Of a stretch of 64,000 nt of DNA, positions 16,237-23,586 are shown in pieces; position 1 is the stretch's first letter; every line of letters starts with the position of its first letter. Source of the stretch: Imperialibacter sp963977595 (lineage in GTDB: Bacteria > Bacteroidota > Bacteroidia > Cytophagales > Cyclobacteriaceae); contig NZ_CP180355.1 in NCBI RefSeq assembly GCF_048007035.1, forward strand, positions 558,001-622,000, read 5' to 3'. The notes below the pieces were generated by a model. It was given only the letters and a program-made list of their open reading frames with translations. It did not search any database and had not been told where the DNA came from. Made by a program: the position numbers and the translations under genes.

Positions 16237-16923
16237 TTATCGCTTCGTAATCCTCGCCAGGTACTGATCGCTTTCGTCAGTATGCAGTATTTCTACTGTC
16301 AAACCCATTTCGGCAATAAGCCCGGCAAGAGTGTCCTGGTCTACATACACCCAGTCGAACCAGTCGCCCTTCTCGTCTTTGTATTCGTACTGAAAGCTAA
16401 TCTCACCATAGTAACCCACCGGCTTGGGAATGCTCAATTCGTAGAGGTAGCTTATATCTGAAGAGTCGACCAGGATTTGCCCGCCTTTCCTCAGCAGCTT
16501 CATGCACTGCTCCAGTAGTGGCTTCACGCCCGCCAGCTTGCCTGCCAGGCCCAATCCGTTCATAAGCATCAACACGGTATCGTACTTTCCTTTGTGGGTG
16601 CGGTAGTCCTCGCTGATTACCTGCCCAACTCCCGATTGCTTCATCACCTCCACACACCCCGGTGAATTCTCCAGGGCGTAAACATCAAACCCACGTGAGG
16701 CCAGAATAAGAGAATGCACGCCGGCACCAGCACCCAAATCGAGTACTTTACCTTTGCACTCAATCAAGGCAAGCAGGTCGAGCACGCTCAGGTCTTCCTC
16801 TTCCCTGAAGAAAACCTCCACAGGCATCTCTTCCGAGCTCCCGTAGGAAGTGTGCAGCATTAGCGGGCTGTATGCTTTGCCCTGGTAGTAGTCAACGATG
16901 GCCTGGCCGTGGGTGTCTTTCAA
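16237..16923 (-). CDS. Class I SAM-dependent methyltransferase
   Basis: Rossmann-fold methyltransferase with SAM motif I KVLDLGAGAGVHSLILASRG, an acidic end of strand 2 (VYALENSPGC), motif IV-like YDTVLMLMNGLGLAG and KLLRKGGQILVDSSD. I place the start at the TTG at 16923 (LKDTHGQAIVDYYQGKAYSP), giving 228 residues; the frame stays open to 17031, but those extra residues (cysteine- and proline-rich) look non-coding. The substrate is unknown. It converges with the PQQ dehydrogenase gene and diverges from the AraC-type regulator. Confidence 0.85.
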   Translation of the reverse strand: MKDTHGQAIVDYYQGKAYSPLMLHTSYGSSEEMPVEVFFREEEDLSVLDLLALIECKGKVLDLGAGAGVHSLILASRGFDVYALENSPGCVEVMKQSGVGQVISEDYRTHKGKYDTVLMLMNGLGLAGKLAGVKPLLEQCMKLLRKGGQILVDSSDISYLYELSIPKPVGYYGEISFQYEYKDEKGDWFDWVYVDQDTLAGLIAEMGLTVEILHTDESDQYLARITKR

Positions 16924-17157
16924 TGGGTAAGGGATAATTGGAGGGCAAATATTGTATGAAAAAATGCATATTCGAAAAAACTCTCCAAGAATAGCCCACG
17001 GCCTTCTTCTATTTGTCCACTTACACGGCACTTGACATCTACCTAAGCCGCACGCTCATACCAATTCCGGAGGGAAATGGGGTAAAATTCCTCTTTTCCG
17101 CCCTATCGTTTGTTACATCTACCACCAACCGTTACTTTAACCATCGAAAACCCAGCG

Positions 17158-17610
17158 ATGACAACAGAACAATATCCGGGAGTGCATATGTATCGTCGTG
17201 TGGTACGAGCCAAGCTATTCATTGACAACAACTACCACGATCCAATCAATGTGGACAACATTGCCGATGAGGCTTATTTCTCCAAGTTTCATTTCATCAG
17301 GCTTTTCAAGAGCGTCTATGGCAAAACACCCAACCGGTACCTGATGGCGGTGCGAATAGAAAAAGCAAAGGAGTTTTTACAATCCGACAAATCGGTATCG
17401 GAGGCATGTTCGTCGGTTGGATTCGAAAGTCTCAGCTCTTTCAGCGGGTTGTTCAAAAAAATGACTGGGTCCACACCCTCTGTCTTTTTGAAACAGCATC
17501 AAGAGGCAAAAAAAGCCAGAAAAAAGGCACCTTTAAAGTTTGTGCCAGGATGCTTTATTTCCAACAACGGTTGGGATGAGAATAGCAATTTTCGAGAAAT
17601 GACTGACTGA
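17158..17610 (+). CDS. AraC family regulator consisting of the DNA-binding domain
   Basis: The protein is little more than an AraC/XylS double helix-turn-helix: VDNIADEAYFSKFHFIRLFK followed by GKTPNRYLMAVRIEKAKEFL and a second unit VSEACSSVGFESLSSFSGLF with GSTPSVF. No sensor domain is present. ATG at 17158 is chosen because it gives a natural start (MTTEQYPGVHMYRR); the frame is open from 17110. It precedes a VOC protein and a DUF1569 protein on the same strand, at 39 and 5 bp spacing, so it probably regulates this small operon. Confidence 0.88.
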   Translation: MTTEQYPGVHMYRRVVRAKLFIDNNYHDPINVDNIADEAYFSKFHFIRLFKSVYGKTPNRYLMAVRIEKAKEFLQSDKSVSEACSSVGFESLSSFSGLFKKMTGSTPSVFLKQHQEAKKARKKAPLKFVPGCFISNNGWDENSNFREMTD

Positions 17611-17649
17611 TTTATTACCTTATTTTGCGTCAACATCAACACGCAAAGT

Positions 17650-18078
17650 ATGATCACGAGACTTTCTCATACCACCATCTTTGTCCGCAACCAGGACAGC
17701 GCTTACGATTTCTACACCAACAAACTCGGCTTTAAAGTAGTGGATGACATGCCCATGGGAAAGGACACCCGCTGGCTCACAGTGTCGCCACCTGACCAGC
17801 CCAACCTGGAAATTGTCCTTTTCCCCATTACTGTAGGGAAAATGTATCCGGAGGAAACCGCTAAAGTTATGCTGGAGCTTTTGCAAAAAGGCAAGCTGGC
17901 CAATGGCGTGTTTGAATGCAACGACATTTACGCCACCTACGAAGAGCTCAAATCCAAAGGAGTGGAGTTTCTGAAAGCGCCAACCGAGGAGTTTTATGGC
18001 GTTGAAGCACAGTTCAAAGATGACTCGGGCAACTGGTTCTCGTTGCAACCAAAGAGCAACTTCACTAAAACCGAATAG
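17650..18078 (+). CDS. VOC family (glyoxalase/dioxygenase superfamily) protein
   Basis: A 142-residue protein with two beta-alpha-beta-beta-beta units: ITRLSHTTIFVRNQDSAYDF with YTNKLGFKVVDD, then GVFECNDIYATYEELKSKGV and FKDDSGNWFSLQP. VOC proteins bind a metal and act as lyases, isomerases, dioxygenases or antibiotic-sequestering proteins; the substrate cannot be deduced. Cytoplasmic, no signal. It sits between the AraC-type regulator and the DUF1569 gene, an arrangement that fits a small inducible detoxification operon. Confidence 0.9.
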   Translation: MITRLSHTTIFVRNQDSAYDFYTNKLGFKVVDDMPMGKDTRWLTVSPPDQPNLEIVLFPITVGKMYPEETAKVMLELLQKGKLANGVFECNDIYATYEELKSKGVEFLKAPTEEFYGVEAQFKDDSGNWFSLQPKSNFTKTE

Positions 18079-18083
18079 CGGAT

Positions 18084-18536
18084 ATGAAGACTGTATTTGA
18101 CGAAAACGTAAGAGCGGAGTTAATCGGCAGGGTTAACACAATTACCGACTCAAATGTGGCTCAGTGGGGTAAAATGAATGTATTTCAAATGTTGAAACAT
18201 TCTACGAAGTGGGCCGAGTGGGTACTTGGCACTCACAAGCCGGTTTATAAGCAGGAGCTACTGGGGCGAATCTTTGGTAAAATGGCGCTACGCAGCAATG
18301 TAAAAGACGACCAGCCAATGAAGAAAAACATACCGGCAGGTCGGGATTTTGTGATAAAAGACAAAACCGGAGACGTGGAGCTTCAAAAAAAGGCCTGGGT
18401 AGAACGAATTGCTGAATACGAGCATTTTGACAACCCTGCTTTTATCCACGATTTCTTTGGGGAAATGACAAGAGAGCAAATTGGCATTTTTGCCTACAAG
18501 CACTCCGACCACCACTTACGCCAGTTTGGAGCATAA
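18084..18536 (+). CDS. DUF1569 (DinB-like four-helix) protein
   Basis: A 150-residue protein with the DUF1569 pattern: an early WGKMNVFQMLKHSTKWAEW and a C-terminal FAYKHSDHHLRQFG. The spaced histidines (H in LKHS, and HSDHH near the end) match the metal site of DinB-like four-helix bundles. Function of the family is unknown, though DinB relatives include thiol-dependent transferases. It follows the VOC gene by 5 bp and ends the AraC/VOC/DUF1569 operon. Confidence 0.85.
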   Translation: MKTVFDENVRAELIGRVNTITDSNVAQWGKMNVFQMLKHSTKWAEWVLGTHKPVYKQELLGRIFGKMALRSNVKDDQPMKKNIPAGRDFVIKDKTGDVELQKKAWVERIAEYEHFDNPAFIHDFFGEMTREQIGIFAYKHSDHHLRQFGA

Positions 18537-18591
18537 GCAAGAGCGGGGTAGTCAGGGCTTAGCCCAGGGCAACTTTCTGATTCTTTTCACG

Positions 18592-19497
18592 CTAAACCGT
18601 CTGAAAAGAATCACCGGCCACCACATGGGTTGTCTTCAGTCCGGGAAACTTCTTGTTCATCCAGCCGACCAGGTATTTCATGCCGGGCTCTTCGCTGCGC
18701 TGATGACCTAAAATGATAAGGGCCTTGCGGATGCCTGCTGTTTGAGCATCCCTCACATACTCTGCTGTTTCCCATTCGTTGATCTCTCCCACCACCAGCA
18801 GCTCGATGTCTTCTTTGCTCAGCATGTTGATTTGGCTGGTGCCGCCTGAAGCCCCGAGCCGTAGGCCTACCTTGCTCACTTTCATAGCGGCATCCCCAAC
18901 GATAAACGGCCGCTTCAAATCCAGTTTTTTCTTTAGCTCCAAAGCGATGTCTTTCACAGACGCACTTGGTAAAGTCAACAGATTGGACTTTTCACTGTCC
19001 TTACTCTGGTATTTCTTCCAGCCGGTTTCTTCAAGGAAACCTTCGGTGATGCCATCGGGTCGGTGGCGGTGCCAGTAGTCGTGGAAGCGCCACACCACTA
19101 TGCCATTATCAGCAATCAGCTTCTTCTTGTATTGATACACCGGGTCATTCTCCAGCCAGTCGGTATTGTCGAGGTGGTTGTAGAAGGTAGGCTCGTGACT
19201 GATGATGAAGTTGGCACCCAGGCTGGCTGCCTTTTTGATCACTTCGGCATTGTCCATGAAAGTGGTGACCACTCCTGTGCACTTTTGGGAGCCGTCACCT
19301 TGCTTAATCGTATCCACCGTTTGATCCAACTTTCCACCGGGGATGGTGGCAATGATCTGGTCGATCACCTGCTGGATGGTGAGGTCTCCCTGCACGGGCG
19401 TTGGGTTGGCCCAAGCCGAGAAAACGCCGGAGCCCAGCACAGTAGCTCCTGCAACGGAGGCGGTGGTATTTTTGAGAAAGGTTCTTCTGGTGTTCAT
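18592..19497 (-). CDS. Tat-exported NIF3-like dinuclear metal protein
   Basis: NIF3/DUF34-family protein of 301 residues. Metal-ligand motifs are present: IISHEPTFYNH, with FHDYWHRHRPDG after it, and a later GEINEWETAEYVRDA plus ILGHQRSEEPGM. NIF3 proteins are normally cytoplasmic hexamers of unsettled function, linked to GTP cyclohydrolase-type annotation. This one begins NTRRTFLKNTTASVAGATVL, a twin-arginine signal, so it should act in the periplasm. It lies 239 bp downstream of a Tat-exported Gfo/Idh/MocA protein on the same strand. A palindromic repeat element separates the two. Confidence 0.85.
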   Translation of the reverse strand: MNTRRTFLKNTTASVAGATVLGSGVFSAWANPTPVQGDLTIQQVIDQIIATIPGGKLDQTVDTIKQGDGSQKCTGVVTTFMDNAEVIKKAASLGANFIISHEPTFYNHLDNTDWLENDPVYQYKKKLIADNGIVVWRFHDYWHRHRPDGITEGFLEETGWKKYQSKDSEKSNLLTLPSASVKDIALELKKKLDLKRPFIVGDAAMKVSKVGLRLGASGGTSQINMLSKEDIELLVVGEINEWETAEYVRDAQTAGIRKALIILGHQRSEEPGMKYLVGWMNKKFPGLKTTHVVAGDSFQTV

Positions 19498-19559
19498 GAT
19501 AAGTTCTTATTTCAATTGATGATAGTTAAAAAAATGGGTTGCCCAACGCTCCCAAATAA

Positions 19560-19720
19560 TCGGTAATTGCGAGCGAATAAACTGATCTTCCTCTTATGAA
19601 GAAATGCATATGAGCGTGGCAATCTGTTTAAATTTACCAGGTACTAATGAAAAGATTGCCACACTCGCTAGGTGTATATTGACTTAGAAAACGAATGGAT
19701 TGCTCATTCGCAATTACCGA
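19560..19720. repeat. Nested inverted-repeat element, 161 bp (MITE-like)
   Basis: Outer arms TCGGTAATTGCGA (19560-19572) and TCGCAATTACCGA (19708-19720) are perfect over 13 bp. Inner arms GTGGCAATCT (19616-19625) and AGATTGCCAC (19653-19662) are perfect over 10 bp. The whole element would fold into a two-stem structure. It lies between the Tat Gfo/Idh/MocA gene and the Tat NIF3-like gene, both on the minus strand. Confidence 0.65.
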
Positions 19721-19736
19721 CATTTTGTGATCTCGT

Positions 19737-21020
19737 TTACTTTATAAAATTCCACTCTTTCCTATACTCTCTCGATAAATAGCCGTTGGCTTCGGCGTCG
19801 CCTATGAATTGCTCTTTTTTAGCATTCCACTGTAGCGGCCTTCCCAGCCTGTAGCTGATCAGGGCCAGGTGCATGGGCAACGTCATGGCCCTGGCATATT
19901 CCAGGTTAGACTCCGGCTGCGTGCGTGCCTTTACAGCGTCGACAAAGTTTTGCTGATGGCCAGGGGAGCGCACAATGGTTTTGGGCACCTCCGGAATGTC
20001 CTTTACTGTTTCACCATTGATGGTCACTTCCATCGACCCATAATCGCAAATCAGCGAGCCCTTGCTTCCCTCAAAGTAAGCACCGATGCCTCTGTCTTTG
20101 GCTCCCGGTACATTAGGTGGCTCGGTGGTCCAGTATAGCTTCAGCCCATCAAACTGCATTTCAGCATCCAGCCACTTGGGAGCATCAGCAATGCCTTGCG
20201 GCTTTTCGCCTTTGGCAGCTACAGAGGTCAGTCCTTTTGGCTCAATCGACCACCAGACAATGTCGGCAATATGACACCAGAAATCTGCAAAAACCCCACC
20301 TGAGTAGTCAAGGAAGTACCTGTAAGTGAAATGAGTTCTTTCTTTGATATAGGGCACTTTGGGTGCCGGGCCAAGCCACATGTCGTAGTTGAAAGTGCTC
20401 GGAGGAGTGGAAGGGCTGGGATTACCCAGGTCTGGTGCCCCACCTGTTTTCCACAGGCGAACAGTATGCACATCGCCAATAGCGCCAGATTTTATAATCT
20501 CTGCCACCCGATGGTAGTTGTCGCCTGCATGTATCTGCGTGCCTAGCTGGAATATTTTCTTTTCTTTCTTCAGCGTTTTCAGCATGATCTGCCCCTCGGC
20601 GATATCATAGGACAATGGCTTTTCGCCATACACATCTTTACCAGCCTGGAAAGCCATCGTAGCAATTTGTGCATGCCAATGGTCGGGCGTAGCCACGGTG
20701 ATGGCGTCTATTTCTTTATCGTCGAGAATCTTGCGGAAGTCACCATACAATTTGGCCTTAGTATTTGGCACCAGGCCTTGCAAAGTTTTGAAAGTAGTGT
20801 TGAGATGGTCTGAATCTACGTCGCACAGGGCCACGATGTCTACATCCGGCAGCTTGGCAAACCAGTTCATGTGGTTGTTGCCCATGCCGCCCAAGCCGAT
20901 ATGGGCCACCCGCAATTTATCGCTTGGAGCTGCTTTAGAAATGAGGTTGGGCAGAATAGTCAGGCCAAGAGCTCCAGCAGCGGATTTGGCGAGAAAGGAT
21001 CGTCTGTTAAGTGGGTTCAT
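19737..21020 (-). CDS. Tat-exported Gfo/Idh/MocA family oxidoreductase
   Basis: A 427-residue protein with the twin-arginine signal NRRSFLAKSAAGALGLTILP, a Rossmann start RVAHIGLGGMGNNHMNWFAK, the family motif GEKPLSYD, HWHAQIATMAFQAGKDVYGE, and a long C-terminal domain (GGVFADFWCHIADIVWWSIE). Tat-exported members with this layout act in the periplasm, with tightly bound NAD(P), on sugars or glycosides, including some glycosidases of the GH109 type. It heads a minus-strand run with the NIF3-like gene downstream; the RhaM-like and esterase genes lie upstream beyond the four-helix element. Confidence 0.9.
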   Translation of the reverse strand: MNPLNRRSFLAKSAAGALGLTILPNLISKAAPSDKLRVAHIGLGGMGNNHMNWFAKLPDVDIVALCDVDSDHLNTTFKTLQGLVPNTKAKLYGDFRKILDDKEIDAITVATPDHWHAQIATMAFQAGKDVYGEKPLSYDIAEGQIMLKTLKKEKKIFQLGTQIHAGDNYHRVAEIIKSGAIGDVHTVRLWKTGGAPDLGNPSPSTPPSTFNYDMWLGPAPKVPYIKERTHFTYRYFLDYSGGVFADFWCHIADIVWWSIEPKGLTSVAAKGEKPQGIADAPKWLDAEMQFDGLKLYWTTEPPNVPGAKDRGIGAYFEGSKGSLICDYGSMEVTINGETVKDIPEVPKTIVRSPGHQQNFVDAVKARTQPESNLEYARAMTLPMHLALISYRLGRPLQWNAKKEQFIGDAEANGYLSREYRKEWNFIK

Positions 21021-21061
21021 GTGGGGTGTGTTTGGGTGTATCGTAAGGTAGTGATAGAAGA

Positions 21062-21149
21062 CCGAAGACGGAAGACCGGAGACGGGAGTGGCTACATTAT
21101 TTGACAGATAGGTTGAAAGACGGAAGACCGGAGACGGGGGTGGCTACAT
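21062..21149. repeat. Left flank of the four-helix element: two 52-bp-spaced direct repeats
   Basis: AGACGGAAGACCGGAGACGG occurs at 21066-21085 and again at 21118-21137, each followed by G(A/G)GTGGCTACAT. The period is 52 bp. The inverted version lies on the other side of the four-helix-bundle gene at 21613-21638. Confidence 0.65.
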
Positions 21150-21164
21150 GACATCTAACTGTCT

Positions 21165-21527
21165 TTATTTTACTTTTGACTTAAAAGCAATCATCATATT
21201 CATAAGATTGAAGGAGAAATCATAAAGAACGTTAAACTCGTTGTGCGAGATGTAGTTTCTTCTTTTAGCCTTATGAAGACAGGTGATCACCTCAGCAAGA
21301 GATCGAATGGAATAGCCTGTAAACTTCTTTACCTCCAAATTTGACTGGCCAATTGATCCTTCAGCGATATTCAAAGCAATGGAATCGCTGGCCCTTCTTA
21401 TTTGAGAGCTAAGATTATACAGTTCATCTTTTGGAAACCGCAGAGTGATTTTATAGATGTCTTCTCCAAAATCCATCGCCTTTTGCCAGATAATCAGCTT
21501 CTCAAATTTGAATCGAGCTTCTTCCAT
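21165..21527 (-). CDS. Four-helix-bundle protein (S23 / Avd-like)
   Basis: A 120-residue all-helical protein matching the four-helix-bundle family first known from 23S rRNA intervening sequences and related to Avd of diversity-generating retroelements. Typical pieces are FEKLIIWQKAMDFGEDIYKI, the helix-3 motif IRRASDSIALNIAEGS with an Asn-Ile-Ala-Glu-Gly turn, and KFTGYSIRSLAEVITCLHKA. It is basic and has no enzymatic motif; Avd-type proteins bind nucleic acid. No reverse transcriptase is present in the window. The gene is bracketed by inverted GACGGAAGACCGGAGACGG repeats and separates the Gfo/Idh/MocA gene from the RhaM-like gene, so it appears inserted into a sugar-use cluster. Confidence 0.9.
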   Translation of the reverse strand: MEEARFKFEKLIIWQKAMDFGEDIYKITLRFPKDELYNLSSQIRRASDSIALNIAEGSIGQSNLEVKKFTGYSIRSLAEVITCLHKAKRRNYISHNEFNVLYDFSFNLMNMMIAFKSKVK

Positions 21528-21597
21528 TTTAGCTTAAATGAGTTCACATAAATTTCTTTCTCTGTCTGTTTCTTGTCTTCTGTCTCTCTGCCACGAA

Positions 21598-21638
21598 CCT
21601 TCGGTCTCCCATCTTCCGTCTCCGGTCTTCCGTCTTCC
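21598..21638. repeat. Right flank of the four-helix element (inverted)
   Basis: CTTCCGTCTCCGGTCTTCCG begins at 21613 and continues to 21638; it is the reverse complement of the left-flank motif over at least 22 bp. Weaker copies (TTCGGTCTCCCATC) precede it. It ends 7 bp from the stop codon of the RhaM-like gene. Confidence 0.65.
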
Positions 21639-21645
21639 TTACTCC

Positions 21646-21957
21646 TCACTCCATATAGAAAACTTCTGCGAGCCCCACCGACACCGGCGAATGATCCTCA
21701 TTCGTTTCCATAATATCTGCCATGTAGGCCCACCACTTCTGCACGATAGGGTTTTGCCCCAGATTCTGCGATCCACCAGCGCCGCTTACACTTTGCACGG
21801 CAAACAATGTATTGGATTCTTCATCAAGAAAAATGGAATAGTCTGAAACGCCTGAATCGCTTAGCAACTGTTTCAGCTCAGGCCAGATCTCGTCGTGTCG
21901 CTTTTTGTATTCAGCCGCAAACCCCGGCTTCAGCTTCATTTTGAATGCTCTCTTCAT
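21646..21957 (-). CDS. rhaM: L-rhamnose mutarotase family protein
   Basis: A 103-residue protein matching the RhaM/DUF718 family along its length: KRAFKMKLKPGFAAEYKKRH, then DEIWPELKQLL, a WWAYMADIM motif and a typical ending (EDHSPVSVGLAEVFYME). RhaM interconverts alpha and beta anomers of L-rhamnose or a related 6-deoxyhexose. The ATG at 21957 follows the upstream TGA by two bases; a GTG at 21963 would add two residues. The tight spacing makes it the second gene of an operon with the exported alpha/beta hydrolase. The specific sugar is not certain. Confidence 0.85.
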   Translation of the reverse strand: MKRAFKMKLKPGFAAEYKKRHDEIWPELKQLLSDSGVSDYSIFLDEESNTLFAVQSVSGAGGSQNLGQNPIVQKWWAYMADIMETNEDHSPVSVGLAEVFYME

Positions 21958-21959
21958 CT

Positions 21960-22814
21960 TCACTTCCCGTTCAAATAGCCCATGTCCATCAGCCAGTCTG
22001 CCATGCGCTGCGGCCAGCCCCTCAAGCTGACAAACTCCGACCGGTATCCCATATTGAAGGCGTGTGCCCCCTTCGCATACACATGTGCCTCAACGGGCCG
22101 CTTGGCCTGACGGTATTTGAGCAGCAGGCTCATGACAGGCTCGGAGCAGCAGTCGTCGTTCGTTGCCACCACCATAAAAACCGGCGGTGCATCGGCAGGT
22201 ACTTTTTCCGGAATACCCAGGGGACCAGGATACACCAGCATTTGAAAATCGGGCTTGCCATTTACCTTGTCGACAGGATCCTTCGCATTGGCGTCACCTT
22301 TGCCGTCTCCGTAAGCCACCCACGAAACTACCTCACCACCGGCGGAAAAGCCCATGATTCCAATGCGGGCCGGGTTAATTCCAAACTCTTTCGCATTGCT
22401 CCTGATCGTTCGCACCGCCCGGTAAGCATCCTCTTTGGCTTCTTTCCCCACTGTATAGGGCGAATTCTCTTCTCTGGCCAGTCGATATTTCAGCACAAAG
22501 GCAGTAATGCCCAACGAATTGAGAAAGTCCGCTGCCTCTTTCCCCTCTCCATTGTACACAAGGGTTCGGTGTCCCCCACCAGGGCAAATGAGCACAGCCG
22601 TACCGTTGGCTTTATCCCTGGGTGGATAGTAAACGGTAATGGAAGGATTGTGTACATTCTTGACCCACCAGTCCTTAGCCTCCTCTGGCTGGTCTTTCAG
22701 GTTTTCGAAACCGGGTGCGCCATCAGGCCACAGGTACATTTGCTTGCCCGATTCCTGGGCAAAAACTACGAGGCCGGTGAGCACCAGGCCCAGCAGAACA
22801 GACATTCTTTTCAT
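21960..22814 (-). CDS. Exported alpha/beta hydrolase (acetylxylan esterase-like)
   Basis: A 284-residue protein with a signal peptide (MKRMSVLLGLVLTGLVVFAQ) and an alpha/beta-hydrolase fold: oxyanion region VLICPGGGHRTLVYN, nucleophile elbow IGIMGFSAGGEVVSWVAYG, late Asp in VVATNDDCCS and catalytic His in YAKGAHAFNMG. This matches esterases that deacetylate xylan or other sugar acetates (prolyl-oligopeptidase-like lipase/esterase group). Directly upstream of and almost touching the RhaM-like gene, it supports use of an acetylated deoxyhexose-containing glycan; that link is inference. Confidence 0.88.
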   Translation of the reverse strand: MKRMSVLLGLVLTGLVVFAQESGKQMYLWPDGAPGFENLKDQPEEAKDWWVKNVHNPSITVYYPPRDKANGTAVLICPGGGHRTLVYNGEGKEAADFLNSLGITAFVLKYRLAREENSPYTVGKEAKEDAYRAVRTIRSNAKEFGINPARIGIMGFSAGGEVVSWVAYGDGKGDANAKDPVDKVNGKPDFQMLVYPGPLGIPEKVPADAPPVFMVVATNDDCCSEPVMSLLLKYRQAKRPVEAHVYAKGAHAFNMGYRSEFVSLRGWPQRMADWLMDMGYLNGK

Positions 22815-22860
22815 TTTAAGTAGGTTTTAAAAAGGTAAAAAACTCAGTAATCTCTTCAGT

Positions 22861-23586
22861 TTACAAAATCCATTTGGCTAGCACTTCCCCCACAAAATAG
22901 GCAAAAGCTGCTGCCAGTCCACCCAGCGCCAAAGTCTGGATGATGCTTTTCATTTTATTGATATTAGTAACTACTCCCCTCAGGTAACCGACGAGAATAA
23001 GCGACAGACCAGTACCCACGCATGAGATAGGGAAAAGCGCTGAAGGGTTAACATCTGTGAACATGGCGATTACATACACCACCAGGGGAATAAAACCCAC
23101 TATGTTAAAACTAATAAAGGTAGCGATGGCGGTACTCAATGGTGACTTGCTTTCCCGAGTCATCTCGAGTTCTTCCTTCATCATCGTATCCACCCACACC
23201 TTTTTGTCTGAGATAATTGTGTGCACTACATCGTCCAGCAATTTCCCTTTAAAACCCTTGGCCTCATATATTTCCCTGACTTCCTCAATTTCCTTTTCCC
23301 TCAGGTGCTCAATCTCCCAATACTCAACCGCCTCATGCTTGTCGTAATTATCCAGGGCCGCTTTGCTCGAAAAATAATTACCCACGGACATGGAAAAACC
23401 ATCTGCTATGAGGTTGGCAAAGCCGAAGATCAGCACCCACCGGATGTCAGCGTTGGCCCCGGCGGCCCCAGCCACTACGGCAAAAGTGGTGATGGAACCG
23501 TCGATCCCACCATATACAAATTCTGCAATGTACTCCTTGTCGAAAAAGAGCCATTTACCCTCTTTATGTAATTTAGCTTCGTTCAT
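22861..23586 (-). CDS. VIT1/CCC1 family iron/manganese transporter
   Basis: A 241-residue membrane protein with the VIT1/CCC1 pattern: FVYGGIDGSITTFAVVAGAA in the first helix, FANLIADGFSMSVGNYFSSK in the second, a cytoplasmic acidic helical hairpin (EHLREKEIEEVREIYEAKGF) that binds metal in this family, then three more helices. The family moves Fe2+ or Mn2+ out of the cytoplasm, usually in exchange for protons. The start overlaps the stop of the menC-like gene by 4 bp, indicating translational coupling. The functional link between the two is unclear. Confidence 0.9.
   Translation of the reverse strand: MNEAKLHKEGKWLFFDKEYIAEFVYGGIDGSITTFAVVAGAAGANADIRWVLIFGFANLIADGFSMSVGNYFSSKAALDNYDKHEAVEYWEIEHLREKEIEEVREIYEAKGFKGKLLDDVVHTIISDKKVWVDTMMKEELEMTRESKSPLSTAIATFISFNIVGFIPLVVYVIAMFTDVNPSALFPISCVGTGLSLILVGYLRGVVTNINKMKSIIQTLALGGLAAAFAYFVGEVLAKWIL

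Noticed and set aside
21165..21527. Diversity-generating retroelement, suggested by the Avd-like protein
   Set aside because: No reverse transcriptase, template/variable repeat pair or target gene was seen in the window.
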